From the NCBI GenBank assembly GCA_024691145.1, contig JAILNW010000258.1, forward strand, positions 1 to 6,745: DNA of 6,745 nucleotides, written 5' to 3'. Made by a program: the position numbers and the translations under genes. Each line of letters starts with the position of its first letter. Within the stretch, counting starts at the first letter, position 1. Source of the stretch: Lachnospiraceae bacterium (lineage in GTDB: Bacteria > Bacillota > Clostridia > Lachnospirales > Lachnospiraceae). Positions 1-6,061 of this stretch are shown here, in pieces. The notes under the pieces were generated by a model, which ran no database searches, was not told where the DNA came from, and was given only the letters and a program-made list of their open reading frames with translations.

Positions 1-1565
1 TCTCCATTAGAAAGTGTTACATTGTTCTCAATCTTTAAGTCCTTATCTATAACCTGGAACTGGAACTCTTCTTTATCAGCAAGTACCTTTGTCTGATTTA
101 AAAGTGCAGCATTAACATCGCTGTAATCTACTGTCTTATTAACCTGTAACTGATTTGGCTCAGGAAGGTTAAAGTTAATCATCATATTAGATTCAATCTT
201 ACCTCTTTCCATGTAGAAGAAAGTAAGTGTATGAACCTTCTCAGTATCCTTAAGGCTTTCCTTTAACTCATTAACAAAAGCATCTGTCTTGTTTTTATAA
301 ATACCAGGAACTGTCTCTCCCTGATTTAATACATCATTAAGTCCGTTATCATTTGAAGAATAATTTCTATTCTCTACAAACCACCAGTTTCTCTGTGCAA
401 AAGCTACTGTGTTATTCTTAACACCACTTACAGTTGATGCAAGATCAGCAAAATTAATCTTTCCTTCAACTCTGCTGTGTCCGCCACCTATATCAAGTGC
501 AAGATATCCATCGATGAATACCCATACATCATCATCACCAGAGAATTCAAATACAATATCCTGTCCATTAACTTTACCATCTACAGTCATATTAAATGGA
601 ATCTCTATCTTTGTACCAAATCCATAATTAAGTCTTGTAGAATCGCTGTCAGCAGGTGAGTTATATGGGAAGAATCCTGGTTTTACGCTAACACCCTCTT
701 CTTTCTTCTGATCATAAACCTGCTCTTTATTAATTCCAAGATAATCTAACTGTCCTTCTGAATTAAATCTTACAGTATCTTTTCTGCTGTCAAACTCATA
801 ATAAGTAACACCACTCTTGTCAGTCTTTCTGAATGGGAATGAAACATTCTCATTTATCTTAGCAAGACTAAGTGAAGAATTCTCAAACTTTGTATTAGTA
901 AGATATTCTTTATCAAAGAATGGAAGCAAATCCTTATTATTACCATTTGTCTGAGTAATGTTGCCATTTGCGTCAAGCTTATTATCTACAAGTCCCTGAG
1001 TTGCTGTATTAATATCTGTTACAGCACCTTCTTTTCCTCCACCCTGCTGAGAAGAGTTGGCACCAAGATAAAAGTTCTTTGCAATATTGGCATCATTGCT
1101 ATTATTATAATAAAATCCGCCATTATCCTTATCTGCCTGGTTACTGAAGAATAATCCAAGATACATAGGATACTTAGCAGCTGTCTTATTAACATCAGCA
1201 TAATTCTTTGTGTTTAATAATACATTGTTGAACTTTGTAAAAGAGTTCTCTGTTGCTCTGTTATCAGTTCCATACACACCGTCATCAATTGCCTTAGGCT
1301 GATCACCGCTTCCAACCTGAGAGTCAGAATAATAATCATAAAATGTTGACTTTGCTACATACATCTGCTCGTTAGTATCTTTGTTGTATACTGGAGACAA
1401 ATTAGCTGGTATGCCTGATAATGAAGCATCTGTCTTGTCAAGCTGTACTTCGTTATATGCATATGTTCTAAAAGACTTAGACATGCCCAAACCCGAAATA
1501 ACAAGAAGCACCACTGACATAATAAAAGCTATCAGTTGTTTAGTTTTGTTCTTTTGTGTTACCAT
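1..1565 (-). CDS. Secreted fibro-slime domain surface protein, N-terminal part (runs off left edge)
   Basis: The reading frame is open for 521 codons from ATG at 1565 to the window edge. The start is supported by AAGGAGG at 1582-1576, 10 nt upstream. Residues 1-37 look like a signal peptide: a basic start (KNKTK), a hydrophobic core at about 11-28, and a likely cut near TYA-YN. The central part contains the fibro-slime/PA14-like core GDDDVWVFIDG at residues 343-353, followed by LALDIGGGHS (355-364) and then HTLTFFYMERGKIESN (445-460), the conserved end of this domain. From about residue 471 a new module begins (LQVNKTV, with K477), resembling the Spy0128/Cna-B-like isopeptide stalk domains that often follow in Lachnospiraceae surface proteins. 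The protein is probably an extracellular adhesin or matrix component; its ligand is unknown. The missing C-terminus would be expected to carry more stalk domains and a wall anchor. It has its own promoter region and is not in the riboflavin operon. The domain call is firm, the function is not. Confidence 0.85.
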   Translation of the reverse strand, partial: MVTQKNKTKQLIAFIMSVVLLVISGLGMSKSFRTYAYNEVQLDKTDASLSGIPANLSPVYNKDTNEQMYVAKSTFYDYYSDSQVGSGDQPKAIDDGVYGTDNRATENSFTKFNNVLLNTKNYADVNKTAAKYPMYLGLFFSNQADKDNGGFYYNNSNDANIAKNFYLGANSSQQGGGKEGAVTDINTATQGLVDNKLDANGNITQTNGNNKDLLPFFDKEYLTNTKFENSSLSLAKINENVSFPFRKTDKSGVTYYEFDSRKDTVRFNSEGQLDYLGINKEQVYDQKKEEGVSVKPGFFPYNSPADSDSTRLNYGFGTKIEIPFNMTVDGKVNGQDIVFEFSGDDDVWVFIDGYLALDIGGGHSRVEGKINFADLASTVSGVKNNTVAFAQRNWWFVENRNYSSNDNGLNDVLNQGETVPGIYKNKTDAFVNELKESLKDTEKVHTLTFFYMERGKIESNMMINFNLPEPNQLQVNKTVDYSDVNAALLNQTKVLADKEEFQFQVIDKDLKIENNVTLSNG

Positions 1566-1634
1566 AACAAAAAATCCTCCTTAAATAATCCCAAAAGTTC
1601 CACCCATTTTAACCAAAAATCATCCATCCTTTAA

Positions 1635-1664
1635 ATAATATCATACAATGATAGCTAAAGTAAA
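1635..1664 (-). promoter_or_regulatory. Candidate sigma-A promoter of the fibro-slime gene
   Basis: On the minus strand, TTTACT (1664-1659) and TATTAT (1640-1635) are separated by 18 bp, which resembles -35 and -10 boxes. An overlapping TATGAT just upstream could serve as an alternative -10. Transcription would start near 1628 and give a leader of about 60 nt. The region is very AT-rich, so chance matches are easy. Support comes mainly from its position after the ribBA terminator and before a gene that needs a promoter. Confidence 0.4.
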
Positions 1665-1709
1665 TATACTAAATAGACAAAAAATGTTAACAATACATTA
1701 AATATAATT

Positions 1710-1781
1710 TTATTTTTTTATCATTTTAAATCCTGTAATTCCAGCTACAATTAATGAAACCAAAAACACCCATTGGATAAA
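1710..1781 (-). pseudogene. Possible relic of a surface-protein C-terminal membrane anchor
   Basis: Reading the minus strand from 1781 to the TAA at 1712-1710 gives FIQWVFLVSLIVAG followed by ITGFKMIKK and a stop. A hydrophobic segment ending in a short basic tail at the stop codon is the form of the C-terminal anchor of Gram-positive wall proteins. It has no start codon or ribosome binding site, and the frame is closed immediately upstream by TAA and further stops. It may be the remaining 3' tip of a deleted or frameshifted surface gene. The piece is short and the region AT-rich, so coincidence is a real alternative. Confidence 0.25.
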
Positions 1782-1808
1782 TTATTATCCTTACAAATAT
1801 TACCATAC

Positions 1809-1864
1809 AAAAAAAGCTTGTAAAAGATAAAATTTACAAAAAAGATAAATTATCATTTACAAGC
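1809..1864 (-). terminator. Rho-independent terminator of the riboflavin operon
   Basis: Starting 13 nt after the ribBA stop, the minus strand shows GCTTGTAAA (1864-1856) and its perfect complement TTTACAAGC (1824-1816). One mismatch followed by five more base pairs extends the stem inward. Seven T residues (1815-1809) follow the stem directly. The long AT-rich loop is less typical, but stem, position and T-tract together make this a convincing intrinsic terminator. Confidence 0.85.
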
Positions 1865-1877
1865 ATCTTATATTTAT

Positions 1878-3086
1878 TTAATAATCTGTCATATGATTCA
1901 TTTTATTTTGCTTTGTTTTCAAATAAAATAAGTCATCTTTCTGTGGTTCCATAATTATCGGAACTCTTTCAACAACTTTTAATCCATAGCCTGAAAGTCC
2001 TGCGATTTTAGTAGGATTGTTAGTTAATAATCTTATATCCCTTACACCAAGGTCATAAAGTATCTGGGCTCCAATACCATAATCTCTTAAATCCGGAGCA
2101 AAGCCAAGCTTTATATTAGCTTCAACAGTATCATATCCCTTTTCCTGAAGTTCATATGCCTTAAGCTTATTAATAAGTCCGATTCCTCTTCCTTCCTGTC
2201 TCATATAAAGAAGAACTCCTCTTCCCTCTTTTTCAATAGCCTTCATGGCTGCAGCATACTGCTCACCACAATCACATCTTCTTGAACCAAGGGCATCACC
2301 AGTAAGGCACTCAGAATGAACTCTGCAAAGAACAGGTTTCCCATCTGTTATATCGCCCTTCACAAGAGCCACATGATGCTCACCATTTAACTTATTAACA
2401 TAACCATATATCTCAAACTCACCATACTTAGTTGGAAAATGAGCCTTAGCTTCCCTGCTTATAAGAGAATCTGTCTTAAGTCTGTAGGAAACAAGATCAG
2501 CAATAGTAATAATCTTAAGATTATGCTCCTTTGCAAACTCAATAAGCTTTGGAGTTCTCATCATCGTACCATCATCACTCATAATCTCACAGCAAAGACC
2601 ACATTCCTTAAGACCAGCTAACTTCATAAGATCAACAGTTGCCTCAGTATGACCTGTTCTTTTAAGAACCCCTCCATCCCTTGCTTCAAGAGGAAACATA
2701 TGACCAGGTCTTCTAAAGTCCTCAGGTTTTGCATTATCATCTACACACTTAATTGCTGTAACTGATCTTTCAAATGCTGATATACCAGTTGTTGTTTCCA
2801 CATGATCAATTGAAACAGTAAACGCTGTAGAATGATTATCTGTGTTATTATCCACCATCTGCTCTAACCCCAGCTTCTTTGTATATTCCTTAGTCATAGG
2901 CATACAAATAAGACCTTTAGCATATGACGCCATAAAATTTACATTTTCAGGAGTAGCAAACTCTGCAGCACAGATACAGTCTCCCTCATTCTCTCTGTCA
3001 GGATCGTCTATAACAAGAATTATCTTTCCCTGTCTTAAATCCTCTAATGCTTCATCAATTGAATTAAACATAAATACATTATCCAT
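1878..3086 (-). CDS. ribBA: Bifunctional 3,4-dihydroxy-2-butanone 4-phosphate synthase / GTP cyclohydrolase II
   Basis: This 402-residue cytoplasmic enzyme feeds both branches of riboflavin synthesis. Its N-terminal half makes 3,4-dihydroxy-2-butanone 4-phosphate from ribulose 5-phosphate, and its C-terminal half opens the GTP ring to the first pyrimidine intermediate. The RibB domain (about 1-203) shows DDPDRENEGD (27-36), RPGHMFPL (126-133) and GHTEATVDL (145-153). The RibA domain (about 208-400) shows the zinc cysteines C260, C271 and C273 within CRVHSECLTGD and CDCGEQ, then RQEGRGIGL (296-304) and DLRDYGIGAQIL (332-343). Both halves look intact, and the length is close to the Bacillus protein. 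The start is supported by AGGCAGG at 3101-3095, 8 nt upstream; M6 is a possible later start without a visible binding site. The gene lies 25 nt after ribE, is the last gene of the operon and is followed by a terminator. No ribH follows it. Confidence 0.97.
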   Translation of the reverse strand: MDNVFMFNSIDEALEDLRQGKIILVIDDPDRENEGDCICAAEFATPENVNFMASYAKGLICMPMTKEYTKKLGLEQMVDNNTDNHSTAFTVSIDHVETTTGISAFERSVTAIKCVDDNAKPEDFRRPGHMFPLEARDGGVLKRTGHTEATVDLMKLAGLKECGLCCEIMSDDGTMMRTPKLIEFAKEHNLKIITIADLVSYRLKTDSLISREAKAHFPTKYGEFEIYGYVNKLNGEHHVALVKGDITDGKPVLCRVHSECLTGDALGSRRCDCGEQYAAAMKAIEKEGRGVLLYMRQEGRGIGLINKLKAYELQEKGYDTVEANIKLGFAPDLRDYGIGAQILYDLGVRDIRLLTNNPTKIAGLSGYGLKVVERVPIIMEPQKDDLFYLKTKQNKMNHMTDY

Positions 3087-3111
3087 CTATAATACCTGCC
3101 TAACTTTATTA

Positions 3112-3759
3112 TTAAAAACCATTTTCCCTTAAAAATTCAAGAGTTATCTTACTTTCACCAGACTCTTGTTTTTGAGAAAACATCAATTTTTCCACATATT
3201 TGCCAATTATGTCACACTCAAGATTAACAATGTCATTAATCTCCCTGTCTCTTAGATTAGTTACTTCCCTTGTATGAGGAATAACAGAAACCTTAAAATA
3301 ATCACTTCCTGTAGCAGCAACAGTGAGACTGATTCCATCTATAGTAATAGAACCTTTTTCTACTATATATTTCATTATATTCTCTTTAGTTTTTATTGTA
3401 TACCAGACTGCATTATCATCCTTTTTTATATCAGTAATGAATCCGGTACCGTCAACATGCCCTGAAACTATATGTCCGCCAAATCTTCCATTTGCAGCCA
3501 TGGCTCTTTCAAGATTAACCCTGCTTTTTTCCTTAAGATTTTTAAGAGAAGTTCTGTTAATAGTTTCATGCATTACATCTGCCTCAAATGAATTACCATG
3601 AATTCCGGTAACAGTAAGACAAATCCCATTAACAGCTATACTGTCACCAATCTTAGTGTCCTTTAAGACAATATCTGCATCTATTGTTAACACCTTTGAA
3701 CTTATACCATTCTTTATCTTGCCAATAATACCTGTCTCTTCAACAATGCCTGTAAACAT
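3112..3759 (-). CDS. ribE: Riboflavin synthase, alpha chain
   Basis: This 215-residue protein catalyses the last step of the pathway: two molecules of 6,7-dimethyl-8-ribityllumazine exchange a four-carbon unit to give riboflavin and the pyrimidine substrate. It has the expected two lumazine-binding repeats. The first begins with MFTGIVEE (1-8) and has GDSIAVNGICLTV (38-50). The second has GGHIVSGHVDGTG (94-106) and GSITIDGISLTVA (136-148). NLECDIIGKYVEKL (179-192) is the usual end of the second barrel. Length matches the family. ATG lies only 3 nt after the ribD stop, and its ribosome binding site AAGGAA (3771-3766) sits in the last ribD codons, which suggests translational coupling. The Bacillus name ribE is used here; enterobacteria call it ribC. 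Confidence 0.97.
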   Translation of the reverse strand: MFTGIVEETGIIGKIKNGISSKVLTIDADIVLKDTKIGDSIAVNGICLTVTGIHGNSFEADVMHETINRTSLKNLKEKSRVNLERAMAANGRFGGHIVSGHVDGTGFITDIKKDDNAVWYTIKTKENIMKYIVEKGSITIDGISLTVAATGSDYFKVSVIPHTREVTNLRDREINDIVNLECDIIGKYVEKLMFSQKQESGESKITLEFLRENGF

Positions 3760-3762
3760 AGT

Positions 3763-4863
3763 CTATTCCTTTCTATTAGTGTCCACATAGCCCGATACAA
3801 CTATGTCTGTTCCAATTGTTTCATAAGTTACATTCTTAAGCGTAAGAGCATCCTTCATATAATTAAAACCTCTGCCCTTTACAGGAGAAGGTGCCTCTAA
3901 TCCCCCAACAATTTTAGGAGCAATATATACATATACTTTATTTATTAAGCCAAGTTTTAAAAGTTCTCCATGAATGGTTCCTCCGCCTTCTACAAGAATG
4001 CTGTCAATTCCTTTAGAACCTAATATATCCATTAGCTTATTAAAATCAACAAAACTTTCATCATTATTGTCTATATTAATAACCTCAATGCCATAATCCT
4101 TAAGAGCCTTTGCCTTTTTATCAGTACTGTTAGTTGCTATTATAGTCTGTATATCCTTTGCAGACTTTACAATATTACTATTTATATCTATTCTAAGGTG
4201 GGAATCACATATAATTCTTACTGGATCTACACCATCTTCTATTCTGCAATTTAACATCGGATCATCTTTTATAACAGTTTCAATACCTGCCATAATGCCC
4301 TTATATCTTTTTCTTAAGGTATGAACATGTTCTCTGGACTCACTGCAGCTAATCCACTTTGAATCCCCGCTATATGTTGCGATTTTGCCATCAAGAGTCA
4401 TGGCATACTTCATAACTATATAAGGTCTCTTTGTTTCTATGTAGTGGAAGAATACCTCGTTAATTCTTCGACATTCATCAGAAAGTACACCAACATCCAC
4501 TATAATTCCAGCATCTCTTAATATCTTAATTCCTTTGCTGCTGACTAAAGGATTATTGTCAGTACATCCAACAACTACCCTTTTTATCTTATTCTCTATA
4601 ATTGCCTCTGTACAAGGCGGAGTCTTTCCATAATGACAGCATGGTTCAAGTGTCACATACATGGTTGCACCACTTAAATCTTCTGTACTATTCTTTATGG
4701 CATTTCTTTCAGCATGAAGTTCTCCACACTTTTCATGATAACCTTTTCCTATTATTCTTCCATCTTTAACAATAACACAGCCCACCATAGGATTAGGTGA
4801 CGTATGTCCCACTCCCTTTATGGCAAGATCCAGTGCCATTCTCATATAGTCTTTATCATTCAC
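3763..4863 (-). CDS. ribD: Riboflavin biosynthesis deaminase/reductase RibD (GTG start)
   Basis: This bifunctional enzyme deaminates the GTP-derived diaminopyrimidine and then reduces its ribosyl side chain with NADPH. With GTG as residue 1 the protein has 366 residues. The cytidine-deaminase-like domain (about 1-145) has HAE (H50, E52) and PCCHYGKTPPC (zinc cysteines C75 and C84), and SPNPMVGCVIV (22-32). The reductase domain (about 147-363) has MKYAMTLDGKIA (151-162), DDPMLNCR (200-207) and VEGGG (291-295). The frame also opens at ATG 4917, but that would add 18 residues encoded by a terminator hairpin and would start upstream of the predicted transcript end. GTG 4863 has a near-consensus binding site (4875-4867). 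It also gives metal-ligand positions within one residue of those I recall for Bacillus subtilis RibD (H49, C74, C83). It is the first gene of the ribD-ribE-ribBA operon. Confidence 0.95.
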   Translation of the reverse strand: MNDKDYMRMALDLAIKGVGHTSPNPMVGCVIVKDGRIIGKGYHEKCGELHAERNAIKNSTEDLSGATMYVTLEPCCHYGKTPPCTEAIIENKIKRVVVGCTDNNPLVSSKGIKILRDAGIIVDVGVLSDECRRINEVFFHYIETKRPYIVMKYAMTLDGKIATYSGDSKWISCSESREHVHTLRKRYKGIMAGIETVIKDDPMLNCRIEDGVDPVRIICDSHLRIDINSNIVKSAKDIQTIIATNSTDKKAKALKDYGIEVINIDNNDESFVDFNKLMDILGSKGIDSILVEGGGTIHGELLKLGLINKVYVYIAPKIVGGLEAPSPVKGRGFNYMKDALTLKNVTYETIGTDIVVSGYVDTNRKE

Positions 4864-4866
4864 AAA

Positions 4867-4875
4867 ATCACATCC
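4867..4875 (-). promoter_or_regulatory. Ribosome binding site that fixes the ribD GTG start
   Basis: The minus strand reads GGATGTGAT, one mismatch from GGAGGTGAT, the full complement of the 16S rRNA 3' end. Counted from its GGATG core, it lies 7 nt before GTG 4863-4861. No comparable site precedes the in-frame ATG at 4917 or the in-frame ATG at ribD residue 7. Confidence 0.75.
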
Positions 4876-4879
4876 AAAC

Positions 4880-4918
4880 AAAAAAATGATACATGGACAT
4901 AACAATCCATGTATCATT
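4880..4918 (-). terminator. Rho-independent terminator of the surface-protein operon, overlapping the ribD promoter
   Basis: On the minus strand, AATGATACATGGA (4918-4906) pairs perfectly over 13 bp with TCCATGTATCATT (4897-4885). The loop is 8 nt, and seven T residues (4886-4880) end the structure. It begins 33 nt after the stop of the cohesin-like gene and should stop transcripts coming from it. The stem overlaps the -10 box of the ribD promoter. The same inverted repeat could alternatively, or also, be a protein-binding operator. Confidence 0.8.
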
Positions 4919-4944
4919 ATATAATATAATCATTCTAATTGCAA
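4916..4944 (-). promoter_or_regulatory. Sigma-A promoter of the ribD-ribE-ribBA operon
   Basis: TTGCAA (4944-4939) and a perfect TATAAT (4921-4916) are exactly 17 bp apart, an ideal housekeeping promoter layout. It lies in the 34-nt gap between the upstream stop codon and the terminator stem. Transcription should begin near 4910-4908, inside the 5' arm of the hairpin, giving a leader of about 45 nt before the GTG start. This is too short for an FMN riboswitch. Confidence 0.75.
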
Positions 4945-4951
4945 ATATTTA

Positions 4952-6049
4952 TTAGTATCCTCTCTTTGTAGACAATATTAATCCTCCTACACCACCGCAT
5001 CCAAAGAGTGAAGCTATAATCATAACAATTGTTGACTTAACATCTGTTTTATCCCCTGTACTAACAGCATTCTCTGATCCAGTTACATAAGAAGGTGTAT
5101 CCGCAAGAATTTCTCCTTCATCATCAATAATTACTGATGGACCATTATCAAAATATTCATCATAATAATCATCAAAACTCTTAGTATCTTCTGTATTGCC
5201 TTCAGTATTTCCTGAGTTATTATTGTTATTAGATGGAGCCATAGTTGCTGCTGGCTTATCTGTCTCTGTAACAGGTTCCTTTGTTGCTGCTGGCTCCTCT
5301 GTTACAACAGGTTCCTTTGTTACTGCTGGCTCCTCTGTTACAACAGGTTCCTTTGTTGCTACTGGCTCCTCTGTTACTTCTTCCTTTGGCTCCTCCTCAG
5401 GTAACTCAGTTGCCTCTGGTGCCTCTGGAACTTCATCTTCTTCAATAATAGCTGGTTCCTCTGTTACTTCAGCTGGTTCCTCTGTAATAACAGATTCTTC
5501 AGTCTCTGATGGTTCTTCAGTCTCTGCGGGCTCCTCTTCCTGGTTCTCTGATGTTAAGAAAGAAAGCTGCATGAATGTCATATCCTTATAATCAGCAACT
5601 GGTGTATCAATCATAGTTTCCTTATCATACTCATACATTTCTCTGATCTTATAAGTAATATTATACTCTGATTCGTTTGTATTCTTTACCCTGAAATACA
5701 CTTTAACAACATCTGTTTTTTCCTTATAACTAAAACCATCTATTGCATCAGTTTTTATAATTCTGAATTCATTCTTTGCATTGTTACTATATGATAAATG
5801 TTCTTCATCTGAAACAACATCATATATTTCTAATATATCCTGATTATAGTTTATAACACTATAATACCCCGATAAAACTCTGTCCCCTGTTTCCATGGAA
5901 TATGTTGCAACAATAGTATCTCCTTCATATACAGGATAGCCATTAATTAAAACAGCTTCTTTATTACCTGCCTTTGCATATATAAATCCAGTTACTCCTA
6001 TACAAAGTGACATAACTATTAGTATAATTGAAAAATTCTTTAAATTCAT
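4952..6049 (-). CDS. Membrane-anchored surface protein with cohesin-like domain and repeat stalk
   Basis: This 365-residue protein is exported and anchored. Residues 1-27 form a signal peptide (hydrophobic 6-23, likely cut near YAKA-GN). Residues about 32-160 resemble a cohesin-type beta-sandwich: EGDTIVATYSM (42-52), VLSGYYSVINYNQDILEIYDV (split across 58-78), then VVKVYFRVKN (114-123). Residues about 170-268 form an acidic, proline-rich stalk with 12-residue repeats, and 274-278 is an Asn run. At the C-terminus STGD (330-333) precedes a hydrophobic segment (339-359) and the short tail STKRGY, the form of a wall- or membrane-anchor signal but without LPXTG. The start has a good binding site (GGGGGTG, 6062-6056). 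The gene follows its dockerin/CBM26-like neighbour by 12 nt, so it could be the scaffold or receptor for that protein. The cohesin call rests on pattern, not alignment; a related carbohydrate-binding fold is possible. Confidence 0.7.
   Translation of the reverse strand: MNLKNFSIILIVMSLCIGVTGFIYAKAGNKEAVLINGYPVYEGDTIVATYSMETGDRVLSGYYSVINYNQDILEIYDVVSDEEHLSYSNNAKNEFRIIKTDAIDGFSYKEKTDVVKVYFRVKNTNESEYNITYKIREMYEYDKETMIDTPVADYKDMTFMQLSFLTSENQEEEPAETEEPSETEESVITEEPAEVTEEPAIIEEDEVPEAPEATELPEEEPKEEVTEEPVATKEPVVTEEPAVTKEPVVTEEPAATKEPVTETDKPAATMAPSNNNNNSGNTEGNTEDTKSFDDYYDEYFDNGPSVIIDDEGEILADTPSYVTGSENAVSTGDKTDVKSTIVMIIASLFGCGGVGGLILSTKRGY
5246..5389 (-). repeat. 36-bp in-frame tandem repeats encoding a TEEP/TKEP stalk
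   Basis: About four imperfect 36-bp units encode 12-residue repeats. The clearest are KEPVVTEEPAVT (residues 233-244) and KEPVVTEEPAAT (245-256), flanked by diverged copies at 221-232 and 257-268. The period is a multiple of three, so copy-number change would lengthen or shorten the stalk without a frameshift. The opposite strand is also open here (5196-5591), as a by-product of the repeat. Confidence 0.85.
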
Positions 6050-6061
6050 CTAAAGCACCCC

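Larger units (their letters stand above)
1566..1877. other. Intergenic region between ribBA and the fibro-slime gene
   Basis: These 312 bases carry no complete gene. In transcription order they hold the riboflavin-operon terminator (1864-1809), a small 6-bp inverted repeat (GGATAA/TTATCC, 1790-1775), a possible relic of a membrane-anchor coding end (1781-1710), a promoter candidate (1664-1635), and a leader of about 60 nt ending in a strong ribosome binding site (1582-1576). No riboswitch or RNA gene was recognised here. Confidence 0.7.

Noticed and set aside
409..659. Two short plus-strand open frames (409-627 and 477-659) within the fibro-slime gene
   Set aside because: Both overlap the region encoding the conserved GDDDVWVFIDG core in antisense, so they are chance openings.
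1381..1584. 67-codon plus-strand open frame over the fibro-slime gene start
   Set aside because: It is antisense to the signal peptide and ribosome binding site of a well-supported gene.
1731..1808. Small minus-strand open frame of 26 codons starting near the end of the ribBA terminator
   Set aside because: It is very short, AT-driven, without a ribosome binding site, and it conflicts with the frame that shows the anchor-like peptide.
2842..3132. 96-codon plus-strand open frame across the ribBA start
   Set aside because: It is a shadow of ribBA on the other strand, with no supporting start signals.
3323..3601. 92-codon plus-strand open frame inside ribE
   Set aside because: It lies wholly antisense to a well-conserved gene, and its product resembles no family I recognise.
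4864..4951. FMN riboswitch upstream of ribD
   Set aside because: The interval is too short, and the conserved FMN-riboswitch sequence blocks are not visible. The only structure is the terminator-like hairpin.
5246..5389. Possible CRISPR-like array because of the 36-bp repeat period
   Set aside because: The repeats are contiguous without unique spacers, imperfect, phased with codons and inside a coding frame.
5196..5591. 131-codon plus-strand open frame rich in Ser, Gly and Val
   Set aside because: It is the antisense reading of the TEEP/TKEP repeat stalk. Its composition follows from the repeat, and it has no convincing ribosome binding site.
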